Below, piece after piece: positions 23,614 through 34,393 of a DNA stretch of 64,000 bases. The first letter of the stretch is position 1, and every line of letters starts with the position of its first letter. This DNA comes from Stereum hirsutum FP-91666 SS1 (Eukaryota > Basidiomycota > Agaricomycetes > Russulales > Stereaceae), in contig NW_006763136.1 in assembly GCF_000264905.1 (NCBI RefSeq), positions 1,690,852-1,754,851 on the forward strand. The letters are read 5' to 3'. Under the pieces are notes generated by a model. That model saw nothing but the letters and a program-made list of their open reading frames with translations, did not search any database and was not told the DNA's origin. Position numbers and translations under genes: made by a program.

Positions 23614-23620
23614 TTATAAA
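23614..23620 (-). promoter_or_regulatory. TATA-like box of the GH28 gene
   Basis: TTTATAAG on the minus strand, about 56 bp upstream of the ATG at 23558. Confidence 0.5.
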
Positions 23621-24556
23621 CAACAATCGGGGGTGCGTGATCGAAAGCCTGTGGGGTCATGAGGCTCGTGGATTTGCAGGGATGAGAATGAGCGTCCAAT
23701 TAGAATCAGAATTGTTTTGCGAGAAGCCTTCGAGGCGAACCAGGTACCGTACCATGACGGTTTTGTGGAAGGAGCGACAACGCAAATGACCGCAAATGAA
23801 CGTTCTGACAGGCAACACAAGACCGCCCAAACCCGTCGACTTGTTTCTGCCGGTGCGATATTCCGGTCGTTGGGCCTTGATTGGCCCCGTGGGGTCGTCC
23901 GGACTTTCGGCGTCTTGACTCGGACCACCGCATCATTATTCAATGCTCGCCAACGAGACCTATAAATCTGAAATAAAAGTACCAAGAGCAGCAGGAACGT
24001 AGGTGAACGACCTCTGAGATCTGAATGATGATTGGGGTATCTGTCAACTTTTGTGAATCTCTCCAATATCTCTCCACGGACCGATATACCGAAACGCGCA
24101 GCCTGACGGATATTGCAGGTATGATCTTGAGCGGACCGACCGTCGAGTACATACTAGTACTCATTTAGGATAATTCTGGGATAGTTACACGAGAAACCGT
24201 GAAACCGAGAGAGCACTAATTAGACACAGCAGTGAAGTTGATCTAGCAAAGCAAAATATTTACAAAACAATGGGAGCGTAAGGAAGAAAACAGGAAAACA
24301 AAGCCCTCGAGGCGTATACATGATTTGATAAGATGGAAGAGGTGTCAGCAAGATGAGATTAGATTAGATGAAATAAATACCCCCGTTGAACAGCCCCGTG
24401 GAAGAGCTCGTCATAGTGTCAGGCTGTGAATGGACAGGAGTATGAGAGGGTGATGGGCATAATACATGGCGCAGATACTAAGGGGTATGTATGTAGTCGA
24501 CAGCAATTCAAAACAACGATAGACAGATACGTGGAAAATAAACCCTCAGAAAACAG
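23621..24556. other. Intergenic region
   Basis: About 0.9 kb upstream of the GH28 gene and downstream of the unknown gene at 24557-25301. No conserved frame was recognised; probably GH28 upstream regulatory DNA. Confidence 0.45.
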
Positions 24557-25301
24557 TCACAGATCGTTCAGCACGTCGCCTACGAGATGCCGAAGTTTAA
24601 GAAGGCGATTTAAGCGTTGTAGGACTTCGTGGGCCGTCTTGAGTAGAGTTTCCGCTTCGCGTTGGCGGCGCCCAAGAGGCGCTGTGTGATGGATCTCCCC
24701 TCCCGTACTCGCGCACTGGTCGGCAGAGCCTGACGTGCGATAGATTGTTGTTAAGCCAGTGGTGTTTGGAAAAGTCTGGCTAGTCTGATGTATGTACTTG
24801 CCTTGCAAGTCTAAGGCTGACTCCACCGCTTGCATAGCGCGAAGCAACAGGAACTTGTAATACTTCACGCGTGTGGTGTGCGAAGAGCTGGTAGTCGCAA
24901 GTTGTCGGCCAGAAAGGGAGCGGAGAAGAGAGCGGAGACAGTCCAAGGGGTTGTCCTGAAGCTCAATGTCTGATGCAAGAAGTGGAAACCCAGCTGGAAG
25001 GCCGATGCTGCGGGAAAGATTATTCCAGTCTCTGTCGTATGGCATGTCTTCATGAGAGATAGCTTCGCACAGAGTGGCGTAGGTGTGTTGGTCAAGTTGG
25101 GATGCGAGGCGACTGCCTATCTCACTGCAGTGAACGAAGGACATAAACTGATGAGGAGAGTATGAGGAGAAATCAATTCGACACGCACTCGTCCGTCCAC
25201 TGCGGCCCCGTAGCAACGATAATCCTTAATGGTCTGGTTTTGTGTGGCGCGCCATGCTTCACGGTGGATAGTGTGGTATTGTGTTGCGCGGAAAGATTCA
25301 T
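24557..25301 (-). CDS. Unknown protein, two to three exons
   Basis: No domain recognised. Exon 1 (25189-25301) starts MNLSAQHNTTLSTVKHG and ends IVATGPQWTD. A 64-nt intron (25125-25188, GTGCGT...CTGCAG) joins it in frame to DEIGSRLASQLDQHTYATL. The rest is one open stretch with EDMPYDRDWNNLSRSIGLP and a Leu/Arg-rich helical C-terminus (LLKTAHEVLQRLNRLL) ending at 24557. A 72-nt stretch starting AAG|GCAAGT and ending GTCAG (about 24740-24811) may be a GC-AG intron; it is a multiple of three, so the frame stays open either way. A TATATATAAG element lies about 100 bp upstream. Predicted soluble and mostly helical. An internal ATG at 25144 would give a shorter product. Confidence 0.6.
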
Positions 25302-25395
25302 GATAGGTAGTTTGATTAGCGTGGTCCCAACGAAAAGCAAGAGAGCGTCAGATGAGGAGGATGTGGTTCGGGAAGGAATGTTGTTTGAACAGCGC

Positions 25396-25406
25396 AGGCC
25401 TTATAT
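25396..25406 (-). promoter_or_regulatory. TATA box of the unknown gene at 24557-25301
   Basis: TATATATAAG on the minus strand about 95-105 bp upstream of the ATG at 25301. It supports the two-exon 5' end over the internal ATG at 25144. Confidence 0.5.
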
Positions 25407-25848
25407 ATACCCACTACAATTTGAAAATGGCTATCGTGGACACAAAGAACGACACATGCGTATCCAGCTTCGTAATGCCACGGTCAAAGCCCTTAATTCC
25501 GTGATAAGAACAAGGAATCTCGAGGCTCGAGCATGTTTATTCAGTGGCGCGTTGGATACCACTTACCTTTGTGTAGGCAACGCTCGTGGGCTCTAGTGCA
25601 ATTTTGCACCACAGTGGCAACTGGCACCCATTTCGGCCCGTTGCCAAATATTCCTTTTGTGTTTGTGCACAGCGTGATTCTGTTGGCGAAGTCAGGAATT
25701 TGAAATGCCTCGTGGCATGTTGCGTTGCCGGAATTCCCCTGTCAATGTTCAGTGCCATCATCATCTCTCTGGCTTCTGCCAGCCTTGTCTGATATTTCTT
25801 TACCTCTACTTCGACCGAGAACGGTCTACACGGTCTTTCTTAGTAGTC
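25407..25848. promoter_or_regulatory. Divergent promoter region, unknown gene and GPH transporter
   Basis: About 440 bp between divergent genes. An ATG at 25705 is in frame with the transporter and would add 48 residues with no family resemblance, so this part is taken as 5' leader. Confidence 0.4.
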
Positions 25849-28739
25849 ATGACTGGCTTTGCTGCCCTGCCGATATCAGAACAGCCTGATTCTGGCTCAC
25901 AATGGGCAGGCGTCGCCAAAATTCTTGGACCACGGTGGGCACAGCTACCTTCGCTGACGGTCGGTCTCGTGGGTGTTCAATTGATGTGGTCTGTTGAGAT
26001 GTCATATGGTGCGTTATTAGGGCTCTTCTCAGCGTACAAGCTCTGAGCGGAAAACCTAGCCATGCCATACCTAATATCTCTCGGAATGTCCAAGTCCGTT
26101 ACGGCGATTGTGTTTCTAGCGGGCCCGATTTCAGGTCTCGTCGTGCAGCCATTTATTGGTGAGTAACCCCCCATACTTTGTCTTTAATAACACTCATCCA
26201 TCGCAGGTACTGTTGCTGATAATTCCAAGTCACGGTTTGGCCGAAGGAGACCGTATATTCTTGCCGGTGTGGCCGTCTGCGCTTCGGCTATCCTTCTCCT
26301 TGGCTTCACCCGTCAATTCGCAAGCATCGTCACCACCACTGGCTCCTCCGCTGTGCGCTTGCATGCATTATGCATCCCCACTTTCATACACTCATGTTTG
26401 CGTGCGAAGGCAGAATAATTCCTTGACCATCTTTCTGGCTGTCTGGGCTATATTCTGCATTGACTTCGGTATCAATGCCGGTAAGGGCTCTTTAGCATCC
26501 TTCAACTATACCATGTCTCTCATCACTTCTGCAGTACAAGCGGTCGATCGTGCTTTACTTGTCGACACGCTTCCACCTCCGGACCAGCCAAGTGGTAATG
26601 CATGGGCCGCGCGAATGCTCGGGATTGGAAGCGTCACAGGATTTTTCATGTAAGCTCTGCGCACTGTTTTTGTGCCCGAAACTATACCGACATATGTCTG
26701 CAGCGGAAACGTGGACATGACCAGGGTATTACCATTCCTTGGTAACACGGAGTTACAAATCCTTTCGGCGTTCTCGTCTATAGTATTGGTAGGAACGCAC
26801 GCAGTTACTGCGTACCTGGTCAAGGAACGCGTGCTTTTGGCATCGAGGTGCGTACTACTACTTATAACATTTATTCTTTTCGGTCTTCGCCGCTTGTAGA
26901 GAACTAATGGTGTGACTCTCTAGTCAGGCCAAGAAGTCGCTCAAGCAAGAGCTCAAAGAGCTTTGGGATTGTGCACGCACCTTGCCCCACGTCATTCGTC
27001 AAATCGTATGCTTTACTGCTGTAGTTATCACGTCCCTCGAACAATACTGACCTTTTCTCAGTGTATGATCCAGTTCTTGTAAGTTCGCTCGGCGACCTTG
27101 TTACAAACATCCTCATAACTGTGGTGCGATCCACATAGTGCCTGGCTTGGTTGGTTCCCGATCCTATTCGACACAACCCTCTACGTAGGCGACCTCTATC
27201 GTCGTTCCGTCTCCGCCAACACAACAATGTCACAGGAAGAGATCGATTCCGAAGCCACTCGGCTCGGTGCTCGCGCCCAATTCTACTCTGCCCTCGTTGC
27301 ACTCGCCACCAACTTCCTTGCACCAATGATCATTGCAGAAGTCAAGCCTCGCTCGCGACGAAGAAGTAGTATGGGCGGTTTGGCGCTTGGAGGGGGGATC
27401 GAGGGAAAGCGGTGGTGGCAGAGGAAGTTGCACCTTGCGACGCTTTGGGCGGCCTCGCATGCACTTTTTGCGATCTGTATGGTTGGAACCTTGTGAGTCT
27501 TTAGCTGTTCGCTTACTCGTCTCTTCATGAGTCTTATGCTGCTTTCCATTCTTCTGACGTTTAGTTTCACGTCGAATGTGACGGGTGCCACCGTACTCAT
27601 AACGCTTACTGGATTTTCATGGGCTATCACACAGTGGGCACCATTTTCCCTCGTACGTATCTCACCCATCATCTACTTGCAGTATAAATCTAACACAGTA
27701 CGGAATTCAATCATCCATCTCAGCTCGCCGAAGCCATCCTGACTACTCCCTCCGAAGATGACCCCGATACCGGTGACATTCGATCCATCCTCTTAACGGA
27801 CTCTCGAACACATCTCCCATTAGACGAAGACAACAGGCGCGACCGAGAACCCAGCGAGCGAGATCAATTCCTCATAGGCCATGATGACGATGACCGCTCG
27901 GACGTGGAGAGCGAACAGTCTGATATGGTGTTCGAGGCTGGTGCGATTCGGTTGGGCAGCGTGAAGAAGTCTCGGGCTGCTAATGGAGGCGGCGTGAACG
28001 GCCATAATGGGCATGGGGAGGATCATGAGCACGATGATTGGAGTGAAGTGGACGCGGAAGGGGCGGAGCAGCGGGAGGGCGATTATCATGAAGGGCTTGG
28101 AGATGAGGAAGATACGAGTCGGGAAGGTTTGATGGGGAACTCCGCTGCACGGCAAAGTTTCGTGGATGTTGGCGGTGTGGAGGACGTGCATTCCCATCCT
28201 CCACGAAACAGGGTCGCTTTGGATGGAGAGGAGAGAGGTGTAGAGACCCCCTCCGCATTAAGTGGCAAAGCTGGAATCATCCTGGTGCGTCTTCACGTTA
28301 CTGGTCTCTAGGTACTGGCTTACTCACACCTTTTATCTTTTTTCCAGGGCATCCACAACATCTTCATCGTCATCCCACAGTTCCTCATCACAGGGCTATC
28401 TTCACTCATATTCGCCCTCCTCGACCCCTCTAAATCAGTTCTACACGCCCACATACCTCCACCAAGCTCGAATACCACCGCCGATGCCACCGACGTTGCC
28501 ACACGGTTTGTGTGGCGGCAAGACGACGGGCTTGAGGATGTCGGTGGGGAGGAGGCCACGACAGAGGGACCTAATGCCGTTGCGATCATCTTTCGGTAAG
28601 TTTTCACTTTTTTACTTTGTTGCGTTCCGCCTTGCCCTATAATTGACTGTTTCCTGTGTGTCACAGGATTGGGGGCCTTGCAGCTGCGGCCGCGTTCATC
28701 ATAAGCTGGAGACTCGCTCGAGAGCTGAGGCGAAGATGA
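25849..28739 (+). CDS. Sucrose-type GPH:cation symporter (MFS superfamily)
   Basis: Plasma- or vacuolar-membrane H+/sugar symporter, related to plant sucrose carriers and fission yeast Sut1 (maltose/sucrose). The N-terminus (MTGFAALPISEQPDSG) precedes TM1 (LPSLTVGLVGVQLMWSVEMSY). The next exon has PYLISLGMSKS, and FGRRRPYIL at 26240-26270 is the RxGRR signature between TM2 and TM3. Further segments include AVDRALLVDTLPP and the FFAWLGWFPILFDTTLYVGD region. A long hydrophilic, Asp/Glu/His-rich cytosolic loop occupies about 27740-28285 before the last two membrane spans (NIFIVIPQFLITGLSSLIF and GLAAAAAFIISW). TGA at 28737-28739. About ten short introns. Direction and actual sugar cannot be read from sequence. 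Confidence 0.9.
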
Positions 28740-29416
28740 AAGGTATCCAAAACTGAAGTTTATTTATTCGCCAGGAGAACAACGACAAGGGCGGCGCACA
28801 AGTTGAATCTGTCCATACCATACTCTACTCCCAAGGAGGCTCAGGAGGGTGGCAATGTTCATCTTCAAAAGTCTCTTCAGGCTACGGACTTTTTCTGCAC
28901 CCACATTGGGTTTCTATTCACAAACTATATCGTGCCCTTCGTTTCGTTCTCATGTCCTCTGCTATCATTTGTACCGTACCTACCACCTTCAGCACCATTT
29001 GTTGTCGGCTCGCTCTTTGATCTCTATTTGTTTGTTTGTTCTTTTGTTCTTTTGGTCTAATTTATCTCGCTTCATCTTCGTTTATTCCTAACAAGGTCCA
29101 CGCCAGAGCCTCGGCGTTCAGCGCTTAACTCGGTCGGCCTGAAAAGGGTTGTTGTTGTTCAGTTGAGCGTGATCACCTCGGACCACGGTGTATTGGACTT
29201 TGGCACGTATACTGATGCAGCAGCGACGACCCGAGAAAAAAAGAGCAAAGGAGACGTTACGAATGAAGCTGAGCAGTGGATGATACAAATGGGCTGTTGA
29301 GTCAGTAGGTGTGCGGTTGAACGGCATGCGATATTGTGTGATACGAAACGTTCGTGAGGAGACGAAAAGAGTATAAAGATATGTAGAGTTAGTTGTCGAG
29401 CAATGTTCGCGGCGGA
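28740..29416. other. Convergent 3' intergenic region
   Basis: 677 bp between the ends of the GPH transporter (+) and ETF-QO (-). Contains T/C-rich sequence (28900-29090) typical of 3' untranslated DNA. No gene seen. Confidence 0.5.
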
Positions 29417-31793
29417 TCATGTTACAGCTGCGTGAGAGTAGACGTGCATGTCAGCGTGAAGTCACGTACAAAGGAAAGTTGAGACCGAGAGGGGGGAGCA
29501 AATAACGTACTGTATTTCGGGCCCCCGCCACCTTCTGGGACGGTCCATTGGATGTCTGCCGTTGGGACCTTGATATCGCAGAGCTTGCAATGTATACAGT
29601 TCTGTTTCACATCCATCCACGCCTGCATCAGATATAAAATCCCAACAACTTGAACCAAGAACGGATAACGGACCTGTGCATTGATAACCAACTTCTTCCC
29701 TCCCCATCCCTCCTTCCCCGCCGTCCCCGCCTCATCCTCCACATACTCATAAACCTGAGCCGGACAAGCCCTGCCCAACAACCCCGCATACTCCTCCGTA
29801 TTCACCTTCACATGCTCTCCCCTCCTCTCCTGCGTCTCCACCCTCACCTTCTCCGCATCCGTCGCTCCCATCCCCACCCCCGCCTGATCCAAACTATCCT
29901 CCGTCCGCACTCTAAGATGCGCAGGCTGATCCTCCGCATGGTTCGTATTCGTCAACGCCAAAGCGGTCAACAAATCAGTCGAAAGTGGAGCCTGAGGCGC
30001 CGGATACTCGATGGGTTTACATTCGCGTGCGCGTTTCGTGTGCTGTGCGTCCGTCTTTCGTGAGGTGTTGCGGAATGTCCAGGGTGTACGGCCTTTGAGG
30101 AGGAGAGAGTCGATTCCGGAGTAGACGACGCCGCCGAAGACGCCGAGGGAGGTCGTGAACGAGGGACGGATATTGCGGACTTCGTAGAGGTCGGAATGTA
30201 CCCATGAGGAGGCGAAGGAGGATTCGTAGGCGGACATGTCGGTCGGTTTTGGCTCGGGCTCAGACTCTGCAGGCTCGGATTCGGATTCGGACGCGAGAGA
30301 GGGTGAGGAAGTGACGGCGTCGTAGGCAGCCTCGGCGGCGAGCATACCCGTCTTCATGGCGTTGTGCGTCCCTTTGATTTTGGTGATATTGACGAAACCG
30401 GCGGAACAGCCTATGAGGGCGCCACCTGGGAAATGGAGCTTGGGGACGGATTGGAGGCCGCCTTCATTCAGTGTTCGAGCACCGTAGGCTACGCGTTCTG
30501 AGTTGCCTGAGAGGAGTTTGGCGAAGTAGGGGTGGTGTTTCATTCGCTGTAACACCCGTAAATGGGTATTAGGTACATCTTCGCAAGACAGAAAAGCAGA
30601 GTACAACGAACCTGGAGTTCCTTGAATGGGCTCAAATACGGGTTCGGATAATCCAGCCCAATAACCAAGCCCAAACTGACCAAGCCCTTGTCCATATGAT
30701 ACACCCAGCCTCCTCCATACGTCTTCATATCCAACGGCCACCCCAGCGTATGAATAACCTCTCCAGGTCTATACTGACTCTCGTCCACCCTCCAGACCTC
30801 CTTCACCCCGATTCCATACGTCTGCGGATCCGACTTGTCCGCCAATCCAAACTTCCTGATCGCCTGTTTAGACAACGAACCCCTCGCACCCTCCGCCAAC
30901 AGTGTCACCTTCGCTCTGAACTCCATCCCAGGCTCGAACCGGTCCGTAGGGTTTCCCTTCTTATCGATTCCGACGTCATTCGTGCGCACGCCGAGGACGC
31001 CCTTCCCGTCCGAGGAGTAGACGAGCGAGGCGCCGGCGAAGCCGGGGTAGATCTCAACGCCGAGATCTTCCGCTATTGAGCCCAGCCATGTAGAGAATTG
31101 TGAGAGGGAGATGATGTAGTTCCCTTTGTTAGACATCTGTGGTGGGTGGGGGATGGGGAAGGAGGATGAGGAGGTCAGCCACAGCATTCGGCTGGATGTG
31201 GCGGGTTGCGTGAGCGGGTGGGAGTGGTGGGATTGCCAGTCCGGGAGGAGTTCATTGAGTGCGCGGGGTTCAATAACGGCGCCGGAGAGGATGTGTAAGC
31301 CTGGTAAGGGGATGATAGTCAGTTTATGTTCGTTAATGAGGAGAAGGTATAGGTCATGTGGCCCAAGTCAATATGCACAAGTGAAAGCACAAGAGTCGAC
31401 AAATGAACCTGGGGGTTACTTTCTATATGTATAGCAGTCTGCTACGATATGTAGAGACATGTTGAAGGAGCTGAAGACAAGAACATAACGCCATGCTAAA
31501 TGGCTCAAGGATGCGTTGAAATACACCACCTCCACCAGAAACTCACCAATTTCAGCTCCCTTTTCGAGAACAACAACTCGAATGTCCTTGCCCTTCTCCT
31601 GCTCAAGCTGTTTCAGACGAATGGCCGCACTCAACCCGGCCGGGCCACCTCCAACAATACAAACATCGACCTCGTCCTGAGCACGTTCAACGCTGTTCCA
31701 GTCAAATCCCTCGTTTCTCCGTCGTGCTGAGGTCTGCAGACAGCGCACTGAGCGTCTGACGACTGCTCTCGACGTCGTCGCCGAGCGTAACAT
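29417..31793 (-). CDS. CIR2: Electron transfer flavoprotein-ubiquinone oxidoreductase, mitochondrial
   Basis: Inner-membrane FAD and 4Fe-4S enzyme passing electrons from ETF (fatty-acid and amino-acid oxidation) to ubiquinone. The first ATG at 31793 opens an Arg/Ser-rich mitochondrial presequence (MLRSATTSRAVVRRSVRCLQTSARRR). The FAD-binding motif DVCIVGGGPAGLSAA is near 31660. Then come GNYIISLSQFSTWLG, VTLLAEGARGSLSKQ near 30900, GWPLDMKTYGGGWVYH near 30730, and PGGALIGCSAGFVNI near 30400. The Fe-S domain near 29530-29610 contains NCIHCKLCDIKVP. Splicing the final intron joins GPKY to TVT with TGA at 29417-29419. The segment 29890-30060 (between the quinone-site region and Fe-S domain) is longer and more hydrophilic than usual. 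Divergent from the MYND gene, 253 bp apart. Confidence 0.95.
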
Positions 31794-32046
31794 GATTGTG
31801 GAGGAGGACAAGAAAAGAGGAAAAGCAGCGGAAATGGCGAGACGGCTATTGGCAGCTCAAATGAACGCGAGCGGGGATAATTTCAAATTTCACGTGCGAT
31901 CGTACAGAATCGAGATCCGGCCTCACGCCACTGTGGCGAGCGGCCCGGATCGGGCCGCACTGCTGGGAACCGAATACTGAGCAGTGGCATCAACGCCACA
32001 GTCCGTGCTTTTCTCCATCTATTCCCCGTCTTTTCTCCATCTCACC
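31794..32046. promoter_or_regulatory. Bidirectional promoter of ETF-QO and MYND genes with tandem palindromes
   Basis: 253-bp divergent promoter. It carries an E-box CACGTG at 31891-31896 and three inverted repeats in a row: CGCCAC-T-GTGGCG (31926-31938), GCGGCCCG-GAT-CGGGCCGC (31940-31958, perfect 8-bp arms) and GTGGC-6 nt-GCCAC (31984-31999). Candidate transcription-factor sites; the factor is unknown. Confidence 0.7.
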
Positions 32047-33569
32047 ATGAACTCAACGTTACCCTTAGATGTTGACCGCTTGATGTCCTCTGCTGACTTT
32101 GGCCTGGCAGGCATTCGTGCAGGTTTGCATCACTCTGAACCCAATGTCGTGCAAGAGTCAGTAGCTCGAGCTCTGAGACCTCTCGTGCTTTAGGACTCGA
32201 CCAAAAGAAAGAGCTCCATCGAGAGGCCAAACTTCGCTGCAGTTACTGTGGCAAGGAGGACGACGAAAAAAAACCTCTGAAAGCATGCACACAATGTCGG
32301 TCAGTACGTCTCTGTCATCAATATTAGTTCAAAGGTTCTCAACCACCCTTTGGTACTGATAATATACAGGGAAGCTCGCTATTGCGACAGAGAATGCCAG
32401 GTCGCGCATTATAAGTACCAGCACAAAAAAGACTGCACGTCTTTCAGAGAACCGCCACTCTGTCGCTCATGGAACACAAAGACGGTCCTCCCTGATACGA
32501 AGTACCCCGAGCGTCCTACCTTTGCTCAAGGTCACAACGACGGGGTAGGTTGCTGGGTATCCGTCGCAGGATCCATAGACTGCAGGTACTTCCTCCCATC
32601 CGCCACGTATCGCGAAGTCATATAATCTCACGGTTTTTCCCTTTTGAAGTCTTTCACCCTCTCCAGGTGATCGTCTCACCGAACGAAAGAAGATGTCGGC
32701 GGCAGAACTCCTCGCGAATCTTCCCGGAGCGCCCAGCTCAGGCTCGTATCTTGATCTATCTATCCTCGTCCAGAATCGAAGAAAAGCAGAGCCCGTCATC
32801 GTCGTCGGAAAGGCTTTCCTCGCTGTCACAACTAAACAAGGGAAGTCCAAAGCGATGGAGGGTAAAAAGTCGACAGATATCATTCAGATGATACCTCATC
32901 CCGAGGGGTTTGTCTCCTCTATCGTATGACGTGCAGTACGTAGTCATACTAATGATGTATCAATACATCAGGGGCGAAGTTCCCGCCGTCACCCCCGCCT
33001 TCATCAAGCTAACTTCCTTCAACGGAAAAGATGTTCGTCTGCCCATTTACAACCACACCCTCTCCACCATCCTCATCTCACTCACATTATCCCAACACGC
33101 ACAGGAAAAACAAGGCAAAAATCCCTCCGCTGCCATCCTAGACCAGACCTTCTCCGCCGTCCTCCTCCGCCCCGGCGACTTCGCCATCTTCGAATCTCAA
33201 TACCGTCTCGGCGGCCCCTCAATCACCAAAGACTTCGAAGCCCTCTCCCTCCTCTCCCACATCATCATCCCCGCTGTCCCCTACGACCCTTCCTTCCCCG
33301 GTCCATACAAGGACCTGCTACCCCGCGCGGCGAATAAGGGCGAGCTGTGCGAGGTGAGGGGCATGATCGACCAGGAGGAGGTGGAGGACTGGTATGCGGA
33401 TTATGTGACGCTGGGGAAGAAGGCGTATATTAGGAGTCACTATGGGCAGGCGAGGGCGGATATGATCGATGCGGGGGATAATATGGGGCAGCAGTTGCAG
33501 CAGATGATGTTGGCGATGGCGGCGGGGAGGATGGGGAGCAACGGTGGGAGTTTTCCGGGATTTGGGTGA
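32047..33569 (+). CDS. MYND zinc-finger protein
   Basis: Role unknown; MYND fingers are protein-interaction modules. The start MNSTLPLDVDRLMSSADF at 32047 leads, across introns near 32150 and 32305-32370, to a MYND finger encoded at about 32240-32450: CSYCGKEDDE, then ACTQCREARYCDRECQ, then HKKDC, with the expected Cys/His zinc ligands. The rest (about 32900-33569) is an unrecognised alpha/beta-looking region with YNHTLSTILISLTLSQHAQ, LLRPGDFAIFESQYRLGG and a Met/Gln-rich C-terminal end (QQLQQMMLAMAAGRMG). Similar MYND plus C-terminal layouts are frequent in mushroom genomes. Shares a promoter region with ETF-QO. No SET domain is present, so it is not a SMYD methyltransferase. Confidence 0.85.
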
Positions 33570-34285
33570 GGAGGGTTGAGTGGCGAGGGGTGAAGGAGCT
33601 GTGTCGTTGCGGAGACTCGGAGGTGTAGAATGGGAGAAGTGCTTTTGATCTTGAGAAGATATGTTGTATGAGATGTACTATTATACCTGACTTCGTGAGC
33701 TTGCTTTTCTTGATATCATTGTCTTGAAGTCATCCCTGGCTAGCTGATTATTTCAATATTGGGCATCTTGAGGCATGAGTCGAGCACTCGAGACCGTCCA
33801 CCCAAACGCACAGATTGAAAACGCAAAAAGAGCAGAACTCGACAACATGATCATTCGCCATCAGCAGCGTCAACTTATGAACCCCCTGTCTGCGATTTGA
33901 AATTCCACATCTCGCCTCATTAATATTCGTGATTTCTGAGCCGCATTAATAATCAGCCCGAGGCAGGTTTGTGATGCGCTTTTCCCTCACAAATCCTCAC
34001 GAATGCGATGGCCAACACACACACGGCTCTACCACTCTGCAGACTGCTTCATACTGCGACAATAATGGACACTTGCGTCCATATTGCCTGCAATGGTCCC
34101 TGAAGGCTTACTGATACACCGACCCACCCAACAGGGATATGTTGCTCGTGGCTTATACATCTCAGACCTTCAACCTCGAAAGAGACTTACGGATGTAGCC
34201 GGGCAGCCACCTATTCGTCGGTGTATCTTGCAAGTTGAACTTACAGAATGTGGGGCATCGTGTCCTTGTGATCGCGTCCTCTCCA
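33570..34285. other. Intergenic region
   Basis: About 0.7 kb between the MYND gene and the promoter of the MDR reductase. No conserved frame or RNA gene recognised. Confidence 0.5.
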
Positions 34286-34293
34286 TATAAAAG
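34286..34293 (+). promoter_or_regulatory. TATA box of the MDR reductase gene
   Basis: TATAAAAG about 100 bp upstream of the ATG at 34394, followed by a C/A/T-rich leader. Confidence 0.65.
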
Positions 34294-34393
34294 CTCGTGA
34301 CGCAATGTCCACTCTTCTCATCCCCAGCCCAGCAAGCACATCCAACACGCAACAAACACATCTCACTTCTCCTCAACTCTCCGTCATCTCATC

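Noticed and set aside
25705..25848. In-frame upstream ATG extending the GPH transporter by 48 residues
   Set aside because: The extension has no family similarity, while the ATG at 25849 gives the expected short cytosolic N-terminus.
29650..30063. Arg/Leu/His-rich plus-strand frame of 137 codons
   Set aside because: Antisense shadow of the ETF-QO coding sequence.
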